Source: Bin87 sp026710825 (lineage in GTDB: Bacteria > Chloroflexota > Dehalococcoidia > Lucifugimonadales > UBA3495). From it: a DNA stretch of 64,000 nt. The DNA lies in contig OZ247427.1 of NCBI GenBank assembly GCA_965232815.1, positions 1,612,001 through 1,676,000 of the forward strand, in the 5' to 3' direction. Shown here one piece after another: positions 25,519 to 33,470 of this stretch (the first letter of the stretch is position 1; each line of letters begins with the position of its first letter). A program made the translations under genes and the position numbers. The notes under the pieces are model-generated. The model worked only from the letters and a program-made list of their open reading frames with translations, was not told the DNA's origin and ran no database searches.

Positions 25519-27150
25519 ATGGAAACTATTTTGGACATACCAAGAACCAATGGAGAACCATTGCCATTGAAACTCCAGCCAGGAAGCGTGGTTTTCGTGG
25601 TCGGCGCGAGTGGATCTGGGAAATCAGCTTTGATACAACATGCGGTTTTGTCTCTGCCAGAGCGCCGAGTGAAACGCATAGCAGCCCATCGTCAACTGTC
25701 GTTGCCTTCCGGCAATATTGATATGACCGCAGCGTCAAGACGGCAGTTCGGTGAGGTCTTGGGGGAGTGGGAACGGACGCCGGAACATCGCTGGATGGAA
25801 CACGACCAGCAAGGTCGGTTGTCATCTGTCTTATTCGACTTGATGGCTATGGAAAATACCCGCGCGCGTCGAGTAACTGACCTCATAGATGCGAAAGATG
25901 AAACGGGTGCGACCAAATTGGCGGATGAGGTGAAGTCTCCGTTCCTGCAAATAAACCGGTTGCTTAGCGATGCGAATCTGACGGTATCTATAGAGTGTTG
26001 GGATGATGAAGAGTTGGTAGCTAGGCGAGATGGTGCAGAGGAACCGTATAGCATCGCCAAAATGTCTGACGGCGAACGCAGCGCAGTGTTGATGGCAGCC
26101 GAAATTCTCACCGCCGAGGCTGGTGGGGTTCTTTTGATAGATGAACCCGAAAGGCACATGCATAGGTCGATAATCGAACCATTGCTATCCGCATTGTTTA
26201 GCCAAAGGCCAGACTGCGCGTTTTTGATTGCCACTCATGAGGTCGAATTACCTATGTCCCATCCCCAGTCGCAGGTTCTGATTGCTAGGTCCTGCGAGAT
26301 GAAAGGCGACATTCCAGTCGATTGGGACATACAGATTCTCGAAGGTGGATCTGACTTGCCCGACGACCTGAAACGCGCGATTTTGGGTTCCCGCAAAAGA
26401 ATCCTTTTTGTGGAAGGTCAGCAGCAAAGCTTGGACCAATCGCTGTACCAAGCTTTGTTCCCGGATATCACGGTGATCGCAAAAGGGACATCCCACGATG
26501 TGATGGATGCTGTAAAGGGCCTCCGTGGTTCTACGAACCTACACCATACTGAGGCGTTTGCCTTGATCGACAGAGACTTCCGGGATGAATCTGAAACCAC
26601 CAAACTAGCCACAGAAGGTATATTCGCTCTGGATGTGTATTCGGTTGAATCACTATATTACTGCTCGGATGCCACAGATGCCGTCGCCGCGCACCAGAGC
26701 AAATATTTGGGTCTGGACGCGGAAAGCATACGCAACTTGGCGATTACCAAAGCAATGGGCGCCATAAACCAAGACTCTGAACTTGCTGGCCGCATGGCGG
26801 CCCGTCGTGTCCAACATACGGTGCGCAACCTTGTACAGATGCAATTGCCAGATTGGAAAAGCGTCCAGGACTCGGGCCAGGACCAAATCATGATCGAAGT
26901 GGATTCGCCGTACAACGACGAGTTGGCTAGGTTCAAATCGCTGGTCTCCGATGGGGATCTGGACGGTATCATGGCCAGATATCCGATCCGAGAGAGCAAG
27001 GTGATCGCAGAAATAGTTGGCGCTCTACAAATTAGCCGTGAACACTACGGACGACTACTGCCTAAATTGGTGAGAGATGATCAGGCACTGGCCGATAGTC
27101 TCAAATCCAGACTCAAAGGTCTGGCGGACGCATTAACACGGACCGACTGA
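25519..27150 (+). CDS. ABC-type ATPase fused to TOPRIM-like (DUF4435) domain; OLD/PARIS-like putative defence protein
   Basis: 543 residues from ATG at 25519 (METILDIPR). N-terminal ATPase: Walker A GASGSGKS (29-36), ABC signature MSDGER (182-187), Walker B VLLIDEPE (204-211), switch His in ATH (238-240). From about 293 a second domain starts KRILFVEG (Glu299) and contains ALIDRDFR (Asp351, Asp353), the Glu/DxD pattern of TOPRIM nucleases, then DVYSVESLYY typical of DUF4435. In PARIS anti-phage systems an ATPase (AriA) and a DUF4435 TOPRIM protein (AriB) are separate or fused; this single protein would be a compact fusion. Codon use and flanking AT-rich DNA differ from its neighbours, suggesting transfer. 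Defence role is inference. Confidence 0.8.
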   Translation: METILDIPRTNGEPLPLKLQPGSVVFVVGASGSGKSALIQHAVLSLPERRVKRIAAHRQLSLPSGNIDMTAASRRQFGEVLGEWERTPEHRWMEHDQQGRLSSVLFDLMAMENTRARRVTDLIDAKDETGATKLADEVKSPFLQINRLLSDANLTVSIECWDDEELVARRDGAEEPYSIAKMSDGERSAVLMAAEILTAEAGGVLLIDEPERHMHRSIIEPLLSALFSQRPDCAFLIATHEVELPMSHPQSQVLIARSCEMKGDIPVDWDIQILEGGSDLPDDLKRAILGSRKRILFVEGQQQSLDQSLYQALFPDITVIAKGTSHDVMDAVKGLRGSTNLHHTEAFALIDRDFRDESETTKLATEGIFALDVYSVESLYYCSDATDAVAAHQSKYLGLDAESIRNLAITKAMGAINQDSELAGRMAARRVQHTVRNLVQMQLPDWKSVQDSGQDQIMIEVDSPYNDELARFKSLVSDGDLDGIMARYPIRESKVIAEIVGALQISREHYGRLLPKLVRDDQALADSLKSRLKGLADALTRTD

Positions 27151-27669
27151 CAATGGGCGTACCACTCCGAACAGTTCCAAAGCACCATCCTCCCCATCCC
27201 GTTCATCCTGTGAATGAGGCCACCCGCGCCGTCATCCCGCCCGTCGGGCACAATCCCAGTCTAAACCAACCCCTTGACACCGCCCATAAGAACGTATATC
27301 CTAACTATGTCTAGACCAAACGTACGTTTATCCCAACACCAGCGAGGCAGGATTCCCAGCATCGACGGCCAACCCCGTCAGTAACAAATCGCAACCGATC
27401 CAGGTGGCTGCATGTCGCTCTCGGACCGACTATTCAACGACGGTGCCACACTAGGATCACCGGGACCGTTCGGGCCCGCGTGTACATTGGCGTAACATAT
27501 CGTCTGAGCCACGGAACTACCGTCCCTCAATAGTTGCGTACCCCCGGCCGTACGCTGACAACGATGCAACGGGAATCCTGCCTCCCCAACCAGCCAAACC
27601 CAGCAAGAACCCCCAAAGGAGAAACCGCCAACCCAAACACCGCAACCCCCGACCAACCGCCAACCGTAC

Positions 27670-27689
27670 GGGCGACCCGTGGGTCGCCC
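27670..27689. repeat. Perfect 9-bp inverted repeat GGGCGACCC
   Basis: GGGCGACCC GT GGGTCGCCC is a 20-bp near-perfect palindrome. It belongs to the same general class as the GGGGCGAAT palindromes and lies 23 bp before one of them. Confidence 0.55.
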
Positions 27690-27712
27690 TCACCACCCCA
27701 CGACCGCAAATC

Positions 27713-27740
27713 GTAGGGGCGAATAATCATTCGCCCCTAC
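27713..27740. repeat. Dispersed palindrome, best copy (GTAGGGGCGAAT...)
   Basis: GTAGGGGCGAAT (27713-27724) pairs with ATTCGCCCCTAC (27729-27740), a 12-bp perfect stem with a 4-nt loop. Similar elements: 17501, 17546, 31332, 42551, 43615. Confidence 0.75.
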
Positions 27741-27855
27741 CGCTACCATCCCCTGCCGCTCATCGCGGCCCTGCCGGATGCATTCCCAACATCCGGCGCA
27801 CCGCGTGATACTCGTAATCACGCATTATGCCTTGTGCCCATAATGTTAAAGGGCG

Positions 27856-27920
27856 TAGAATGAGCCCGCCACCGAACCTGTCCGTCTCAGACGGATCGTC
27901 CGCCCTGAGCGGACGCTATT
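27856..27920 (+). promoter_or_regulatory. Putative -10 and two-hairpin attenuator in the leader of the MFS gene
   Basis: A -10-like TAGAAT lies at 27856-27861. Downstream, TCCGTC-TCA-GACGGA (27881-27895) forms one hairpin, and GTCCGC-CCTGA-GCGGAC (27898-27914) forms another followed by GCTATTTTT, an intrinsic-terminator look. The GTCCG of the first arm could also pair with the CGGAC of the last, so the two structures are mutually exclusive. The ATG is at 27934. Confidence 0.4.
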
Positions 27921-27933
27921 TTTGCGCTTTGTC

Positions 27934-29334
27934 ATGACCACCCAGGCGCCGCCATCGGGCGGTTCGCGTTTCGGATTCCGCCGGCCCAACATCTACTACG
28001 GCTGGTATATCGTCGTCGCCACCGGCTTCGTGATGACGATCGCCACCGTGCCCCTGTTCCACGCCATGACCCTCTGGGCCGTCGCGCTTGAGAACCAGTT
28101 CGGCTGGCCCCGAGGCCAACTCTCCCTGGCCCTCACCCTCACCCGCATCGAGGGTGGGCTCATGGGACCCCTCGAGGGCTACCTCACCGACAAGCTCGGT
28201 GGCCGCAAGATGGTCCTCTTCGGATTCGTCATACTGGGCTTCGGGTTCCTGATCTTCTGGCAGATCGACGCCGGATTCTGGCCCGTCGCGCCCCTCTATA
28301 TGTTCTACCTGGCCTACCTGGTCATGGCCGCCGGCCAGGGCATGGGCAGCTGGGTCCCCATGATGACCACCATCAACAACTGGTTCTCCCGTCGCATGGC
28401 CTCCGCCATGGGCTGGGCCAACTTCATGAGCCGTGGCGGCGCTCTCATCGTCATCCCCCTCATCGACCTCGGCATCAACGGCAGCGTCGGCGTCCCCTTC
28501 ACCGACCAGACCCTGAACATCGGCCGCGCCATCGGCTGGGAAAACTGCGCTCTCATCCTCGCCATCGTCATCTTCGCCGTCGCGTTCCCCCTGTCCTACC
28601 TCATCCGCAACCGCCCCGAGGATATGGGGCTGTTGGTCGAGGGTACCGCCCCGGCACAGCAGGCCCGCCGCGGCGCCGCCGTCCAGCCCCAGGGACTCAC
28701 CGCCCAGCAGGCGGTCCGCACTCCGGCATTCTGGCTCATCGCCGTCGGCCACGGCATGACCAGCATGATCATCCTGGCCATCTTCACCCACCTCGGCCTG
28801 CTCCTCAAGGACGAGGGCCTCCAGGAATACGCCGGCACCGTGGTCATCCTCTACACCATCATGTCCATGTTCGCCCAGCCCCTGGGCGGGTACATCGGCG
28901 ACCGTTTCCCCAAGCGCATCGGCCTGTTCGTGTTCACCACCATCCAGGCCAGCGCGGTCGTCCTGCTCACCTTCAGCAGCGAACTGTGGATGTTCTACTC
29001 CTTCGCCGTCATATTCGGCATCGGCTTCGGCGGTCGCAACCCCCTTACCACCTCCATCAGGGGCGAGTACTTCGGGCGCGGCAACTTCGGCAAGATCCTG
29101 GGCATCAGCACCATTCCCATGAACGGCCTGCTGCTGATTTCGAGCCCCTTCGCCGGCTACATGTACGACTGGACCGGTACCTACACCGTCGCCTTCCTGG
29201 TGCTGGCCGGATTCAACTACGCCGGCGGCGTCTGCTTCCTCTTCGCCAAGCGCCCGCAGATTCCGACCACCCCCGAGGCCACGCCCTCCGTCCCCACCAC
29301 GGCCCCCGCCCCCGCCGCCGGCGATGACTCTTAG
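27934..29334 (+). CDS. Major facilitator superfamily transporter (monocarboxylate-like)
   Basis: 466 residues from ATG at 27934 (MTTQAPPSGG); an in-frame TTG lies four codons upstream. Twelve hydrophobic segments. Loop 2-3 has the MFS signature remnant DKLGGRKMV, and the N-terminal NIYYGWYIVVATGF is typical of the oxalate/formate-antiporter-like and MCT-like branches. Probably imports an organic acid. A soluble loop between helices 6 and 7 (residues about 235-255, GTAPAQQARRG) and an Ala/Pro/Thr tail are normal. A second MFS with the same YYGW start lies at 29966-31225. Substrate not deducible. Confidence 0.88.
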   Translation: MTTQAPPSGGSRFGFRRPNIYYGWYIVVATGFVMTIATVPLFHAMTLWAVALENQFGWPRGQLSLALTLTRIEGGLMGPLEGYLTDKLGGRKMVLFGFVILGFGFLIFWQIDAGFWPVAPLYMFYLAYLVMAAGQGMGSWVPMMTTINNWFSRRMASAMGWANFMSRGGALIVIPLIDLGINGSVGVPFTDQTLNIGRAIGWENCALILAIVIFAVAFPLSYLIRNRPEDMGLLVEGTAPAQQARRGAAVQPQGLTAQQAVRTPAFWLIAVGHGMTSMIILAIFTHLGLLLKDEGLQEYAGTVVILYTIMSMFAQPLGGYIGDRFPKRIGLFVFTTIQASAVVLLTFSSELWMFYSFAVIFGIGFGGRNPLTTSIRGEYFGRGNFGKILGISTIPMNGLLLISSPFAGYMYDWTGTYTVAFLVLAGFNYAGGVCFLFAKRPQIPTTPEATPSVPTTAPAPAAGDDS

Positions 29335-29432
29335 GCAATGCGCCTTTACCGGATGTCCAATTCGGTTATTTGGTCGCGTCCCGGATTGTTCACGGCGTGG
29401 TTCACGTCTTCCAGGCGCCGCCGCAAATCCGG

Positions 29433-29666
29433 CTAGGAGTTGGTGGTAAGAATCAGAACGCCGATATTCCTTCGGGCAAAGTTCTGTTGAAAAGGCATCT
29501 GCTGGTCAGCTGTGATTAGTAGCTCGTAGCCCTCCGCCTCCGCGCGGTTCAGCAACTCGCCGTTGTGCAGCTCCTGCCACCCTCTCTCGGCAGCGGTGTG
29601 CGTATCGTGCCCTGGCAAATTATCCTTGAGGGGCCGCGACACGCTGTGGTCCAGCAGTATCCTCAT
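29433..29666 (-). CDS. DUF5615 PIN-like toxin
   Basis: 77 residues: MRILLDHSVSRPL at the start, a central AERGWQELHNGELL and ELLITADQQMPFQQN, with the acidic residues Asp6 and the Asp of TADQ typical of the Mut7-C/PIN-like DUF5615 family. Overlaps the preceding DUF433 gene by 47 bp in another frame, so the pair is translationally coupled. Predicted RNase component of a type II toxin-antitoxin pair. Slightly shorter than most family members (about 110-120). Confidence 0.8.
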   Translation of the reverse strand: MRILLDHSVSRPLKDNLPGHDTHTAAERGWQELHNGELLNRAEAEGYELLITADQQMPFQQNFARRNIGVLILTTNS

Positions 29667-29895
29667 AGTCGGCCCCGCTCTCGAGTGATTCGATCTGATG
29701 CGACAGGACCGATTCCACCTGTTGCCGAGTCACGCCAGGGAACCAATCCATAAACTCCTCGATGGTGGCCCCGCTTTTCAGGTTGTTGAAAAGCGCAGAC
29801 ACCGGGACCCTGGTGCCTTTGAACACCCACGCGCCGCTGACTTTCCCTGGTTTGCTCTCGATAGCTGTGCATGCGCTCCAAACGTTCATGATCAT
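29620..29895 (-). CDS. DUF433 antitoxin
   Basis: About 91 residues (ATG at 29895; a GTG at 29898 and an ATG at 29889 also fit). The pattern KVSGAWVFKGTRVPVSALF, LKSGATIEEFMDWFPG and VTRQQVESVL is the DUF433 winged-helix-like antitoxin that normally precedes DUF5615 genes. It overlaps the toxin gene. Such antitoxins bind and repress their own promoter, which would lie in 29896-29965. Confidence 0.85.
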   Translation of the reverse strand: MIMNVWSACTAIESKPGKVSGAWVFKGTRVPVSALFNNLKSGATIEEFMDWFPGVTRQQVESVLSHQIESLESGADYEDTAGPQRVAAPQG

Positions 29896-29965
29896 CACCC
29901 GCAGGCGTTGTACTGGTAGGGCTTATGGTACATCGAGGCCGTCCTTGAATCCCACATATGTACGG

Positions 29966-31225
29966 CTACCGCCCGCCTCGCGACCACGTCCGCGCCGCCG
30001 CCATCAATCCTGCCGCCACCAGCGCCACTCCCGCCATCAGCAGGAATACCTCCCGGTACGTGCCCGTGCTGTCGTATGCGATCCCCGCAACCAGCGGACC
30101 CACGGCGAACCCCAACACCTGCGACGCGCGTCCCACGCCGTGTATCGCTCCCAGCGACCCGCGCCCGTAGTTGGCCGCCCACATCAGCGGGGCCAGCGTG
30201 TTGATCCCCGTGCCGATCAACCCCATGAGGATCACCGCCGCGTAGGTCTCGGCCAGCGTATCCGTCTGCACCAGCAGCGCCAGCGCCGCCGTGCCCAGCA
30301 GGTACAACGCCACCATCAGCCACCGTGGCGACACCCGGTCGGCGGCCAGGCCGGCCAGGATCGCTCCCGCCGCGCCTGCCGTGGCCATCACGCTGATGGC
30401 TCCCACGGCTGCCGTCGCGCTAAGCCCCCGGTCCGTCAGGTACGGCACCAGGTGCAGCCCCGGCCCCGCCATCGCGTTGCTGCCCAGGAACAGCGACGCC
30501 AGCGCGACCCAGAACACCCGCGTCCGCGCCGCCTCTCCCAGCGTCAACGACCGCTCCGTCTCGACAGCATCGGCCGGTCCGGGCGAGACTCCGTCGTCGG
30601 CAGTGGACACGCGTCCGCCATCGACGGCCAGCCCCATGTCCTCTGGTTGCCGCCGCATCCACAGCGCGCACGGGACCACGCCCAGCGCCAGCATTACTGC
30701 CGCCAGCATCAACCACGCCGAGCGCCATCCCCATTGCGAGATCACCAGTTGCGTCATCGGCGCCAGCACGATTACGCCCACCGTCTCCAGCAGGAACACC
30801 AGGCCGGTGGCTCGCCCCCGGTACCGCTGGAACCACTTCCCCGCCGCAACCGACGTGCCTATCTTGACTCCGCCCTGGTCGGCAATCCGCGATACCGTGA
30901 ACGCGATATAGAACCCCGTCAGCGTCTGCATCACCGACAGGTACACGCACCCCAGCGCGATCACTCCCCCGCCGATCACCAGCGTCAGCCGCGACCCGAA
31001 CCGGTCCACCAGCCTCCCGATGAACGGCGCCAGCGCCGCTCCCAGGATCGCTCCCAGCGTCGTCGCCCCCGCGATCGCCGTGCGATTCCATGCGAACTCC
31101 TCGGACATCGGCACGACAAATATCGTCAGGATCGATATCGCCGACGCCGCGTTGGCGAACCCGATGCTCCCCGAAGTGCCGGCAACCACCCACCCGTAGT
31201 ACACCGATTTCGGCCGTAGTCTCAT
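29966..31225 (-). CDS. Major facilitator superfamily transporter
   Basis: 419 residues from ATG at 31225 (MRLRPKSVYYGWVVAG); ATGs further upstream extend into Arg-rich sequence that does not look like protein. Twelve hydrophobic segments, loop 2-3 motif GRLVDRFGSRLTL, central hydrophilic loop of about 45 residues with MRRQPEDMGL, a phrase also seen in the other MFS here (RNRPEDMGLL). This shared PEDMGL and the YYGW start place both in the same MFS branch. Organic-acid uptake is likely but unproven. Confidence 0.87.
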   Translation of the reverse strand: MRLRPKSVYYGWVVAGTSGSIGFANAASAISILTIFVVPMSEEFAWNRTAIAGATTLGAILGAALAPFIGRLVDRFGSRLTLVIGGGVIALGCVYLSVMQTLTGFYIAFTVSRIADQGGVKIGTSVAAGKWFQRYRGRATGLVFLLETVGVIVLAPMTQLVISQWGWRSAWLMLAAVMLALGVVPCALWMRRQPEDMGLAVDGGRVSTADDGVSPGPADAVETERSLTLGEAARTRVFWVALASLFLGSNAMAGPGLHLVPYLTDRGLSATAAVGAISVMATAGAAGAILAGLAADRVSPRWLMVALYLLGTAALALLVQTDTLAETYAAVILMGLIGTGINTLAPLMWAANYGRGSLGAIHGVGRASQVLGFAVGPLVAGIAYDSTGTYREVFLLMAGVALVAAGLMAAARTWSRGGR

Positions 31226-31331
31226 GCGCACGCAGCGTGCCATCGAGAGCCCGCTTTGGGCGTGCGGCAATCTCCGCGTTGTAGCCGGAGTGTTGGAGGG
31301 CAGCGTTGCAATTTAGGTGGTTTTCGTTCGC

Positions 31332-31355
31332 AGGCGCGAATAATTATTCGCCCAT
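31332..31355. repeat. Degenerate copy of the dispersed palindrome
   Basis: AGGCGCGAATAATTATTCGC followed by CCAT: the GCGAATAATTATTCGC core is a perfect palindrome but the outer GGGG/CCCC arms have decayed. It lies between the start of the MFS gene and the end of the cyclophilin gene. Confidence 0.5.
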
Positions 31356-31494
31356 ACCGGCACAGGCAACGACATTTGCGAGATCGCACCACCCAAAAGC
31401 GAACGCACCGCGGTGGCGTCTCATCTGTGGGGTTAAACGCGAAGGGGCAGGCATCTGGCCCACCCCTGCTGCGGGTTCCGGATTTCTGCCGTTA

Positions 31495-32028
31495 TCAGCG
31501 GTCGGTCTCGGTGATCTCGATGTTCTGGATCGCAAGACGCTCGGCGGGCTGGCTGTTCTCCCCTCCCCGGCTCGGGCGCACCGGCGACGTCGCCAACGCC
31601 TCCAGCACATCGTCGCCGTCGGTCAGCATGCCGAAAATCGTGTAGCTCGGCGGCAGGCCCACGTCGGCCCCATGCACGATGAACCACTGGCTGCCATTGG
31701 TGTTGGGCCCGGAGTTGGCCATCGCCAGCGTGCCCCGCGTGTAGGAGCGCGTAACCTCCTCATCCGGGAACCGGTAGCCGGGCCCGCCCGTGCCATCGCC
31801 TCTGGGGCAACCGCCCTGGATCATGAAGTTGTTGATCACCCGGTGAAACTGGTTGTCTTCGTAAAAGCCGTCCTTGGCCAGGAAGACGAAATTGTTGACC
31901 GCGCGCGGCGCAACCTCCGGCATGAGCTGAATCGTCATGTCGCCTTTATCCGTTTTGATGATGGCCCGGTACTCCTTGGTCGCTTCGATAATGAGGCCGG
32001 GCGAGTTTTCATACTGCTTGGGAGGCAT
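31495..32028 (-). CDS. Cyclophilin-type peptidyl-prolyl cis-trans isomerase
   Basis: 177 residues. Active-site signatures FHRVINNFMIQGG (Arg in FHRV), GDGTGGPGYRF and LAMANSGPNTNGSQWFI are all present. No signal peptide, so a cytosolic PPIase that speeds proline isomerisation during folding. ATG at 32028 with GGAGAA a few bases upstream. Divergent from the leucine dehydrogenase-type gene. Confidence 0.95.
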   Translation of the reverse strand: MPPKQYENSPGLIIEATKEYRAIIKTDKGDMTIQLMPEVAPRAVNNFVFLAKDGFYEDNQFHRVINNFMIQGGCPRGDGTGGPGYRFPDEEVTRSYTRGTLAMANSGPNTNGSQWFIVHGADVGLPPSYTIFGMLTDGDDVLEALATSPVRPSRGGENSQPAERLAIQNIEITETDR

Positions 32029-32205
32029 TGAGTCGTTCTCCTGATGTTGAAACTGCGGATAAACTGCGGGGATTATACCCCACGACGCCCAGTATGGCCG
32101 GTATCGTGTTTTATAATAGTAGTAGAGGCCACTGCCTCTGCCAGCGGTAATTCAACCGCTGCGTCGCTCCGCTCAGCGCTAACCATTCATACAGGAGGCG
32201 ATGCA

Positions 32206-33273
32206 ATGAACGTTCTAAATAAAATGGTCAAGCACGGCCACGAACAGGTCACCATGTACAGCGACCCTGAGGCCGGCCTCCGCGCCATCATCGCGATTCA
32301 CGATACTACCCTCGGCCCGTCCTGCGGCGGAACCCGCATGTGGCCCTACGCCTCCGAGGCCGACGCACTGGCGGATGCCCTCCGCCTGTCCCAGGCCATG
32401 ACCTACAAGTCTGCGGCCGCCGGCCTGAACCTCGGCGGCGGCAAGGGCGTCATCATCGGCGACCCCCGCACCGACAAGACCGAGGGCTTGCTCCGCGCCT
32501 GGGGCCGCTTCGTCGATACTCTGGGCGGCCGTTACCTCACCACCACCGATGTCGGCACCACCGGCCGCGACCTCGAAACCGTCCACCAGGAAACTCAGCA
32601 TGTCGTTGGCCTGGACGTAACCCTCGGCGGCAGCGGCGACACGTCCATCATGACCGGCCTCGGCATATACATGGGCATGCGCGCGTGCGCCGCCGACGCG
32701 TGGGGCTCCGACTCGCTGCGCGGCCGCAGGATCGCGATGCAGGGATTCGGCAAGGTGGCGTCCCATACCGCCAAGCATCTTTTGGAGGACGACGCCCAGA
32801 TCTTCGCCACCGACATCAGCGATGTCGCGCTGGATAAAGCCCGCCAGATGGGCGTTACCGTGGTCTCCCCCGACGAAATCTACGACACCGAGTGCGACAT
32901 ATTCGCACCCTGCGCCCTGGGTGGCGTCATCAACGCTGAGACCATCGACCGCCTGCGCTGCCGCATTGTCGCCGGCGGCGCCAACAACCAGTTGGCAACC
33001 CCCGAGGACGGGGAGGAACTGCACCGCCGCGGCATCATCTACGCGCCGGACTTCCTGATCAACGCCGGCGGTATCATCAACGCCGCCGCCGAGATCGGCC
33101 AGCCCTACAACCCCGATCGTTCCCGCCAGCAGACCGAGCGTATCTACGAGCAGATGGCCGCCGTCCTCACCACCTCCGCAAAAAAGGAGATCTCCACGGC
33201 CCGCTCCGCCGACCTCCTCGCCGAAAAGCGTCTGGCCTCCGTCCGCGGCGTCCGCAACGTCTGGCGCGGCTGA
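32206..33273 (+). CDS. Leucine/valine-type amino-acid dehydrogenase (Glu/Leu/Phe/Val dehydrogenase family)
   Basis: 355 residues. Start fixed by AGGAGG (32193-32198) 7 nt before ATG 32206; a TATAAT at 32112-32117 may be the -10. Catalytic lysines Lys68 (MTYKSAAAG) and Lys80 (GGGKGVI) sit at the positions known for leucine dehydrogenase; NAD-binding MQGFGKVASHTAKHLL and the C-terminal NAGGIINAAAE are as expected. Reversibly deaminates branched-chain amino acids with NAD+. At 355 residues it fits LeuDH (about 365) rather than hexameric GDH (about 415). A hairpin at 33311 ends the transcription unit. Confidence 0.92.
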   Translation: MNVLNKMVKHGHEQVTMYSDPEAGLRAIIAIHDTTLGPSCGGTRMWPYASEADALADALRLSQAMTYKSAAAGLNLGGGKGVIIGDPRTDKTEGLLRAWGRFVDTLGGRYLTTTDVGTTGRDLETVHQETQHVVGLDVTLGGSGDTSIMTGLGIYMGMRACAADAWGSDSLRGRRIAMQGFGKVASHTAKHLLEDDAQIFATDISDVALDKARQMGVTVVSPDEIYDTECDIFAPCALGGVINAETIDRLRCRIVAGGANNQLATPEDGEELHRRGIIYAPDFLINAGGIINAAAEIGQPYNPDRSRQQTERIYEQMAAVLTTSAKKEISTARSADLLAEKRLASVRGVRNVWRG

Positions 33274-33310
33274 ATCGCATCACGGGGGACCGACTACACA
33301 CAAAAATCTT

Positions 33311-33332
33311 GGGGCGGGTTACAACCCGCCCC
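33311..33332 (+). terminator. Terminator-like hairpin after the dehydrogenase gene
   Basis: GGGGCGGGTT-AC-AACCCGCCCC is a perfect 10-bp stem with a 2-nt minimal loop, 38 bp past the stop codon. No T-run follows on the plus strand; an A-run precedes it (CAAAAATC), giving U residues on the minus strand. Confidence 0.6.
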
Positions 33333-33470
33333 ATCACGCGCGGTAGCGGGATCTGCTATGTAAAAAGGGAGGATTATTCGCCCAGAACATAGTGCTTGAT
33401 GTGCCATTGTTTTTGGAAATTGCCAGTCTGACCTTCGACGATAATAGAGATCAAATCGAGTGGAGATACC

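Larger units (their letters stand above)
27151..27933. other. Long spacer with palindromes and an MFS leader
   Basis: No gene is supported. A promoter-like TTGACA-N17-TATCCT (27274-27302) is followed by a 25-codon open frame at 27308 that I do not believe is real. Two palindromes (27670-27689, 27713-27740) and a two-hairpin leader before the MFS gene (27881-27920) are listed separately. Confidence 0.45.

Noticed and set aside
27308..27385. A 25-codon frame after a TTGACA promoter-like site
   Set aside because: No ribosome-binding site and no conservation visible; the promoter match alone is not enough.
27916..28791. Minus-strand open frame of 291 codons, rich in Gly, Asp and His
   Set aside because: Antisense of the MFS transporter; composition mirrors membrane-protein codons.
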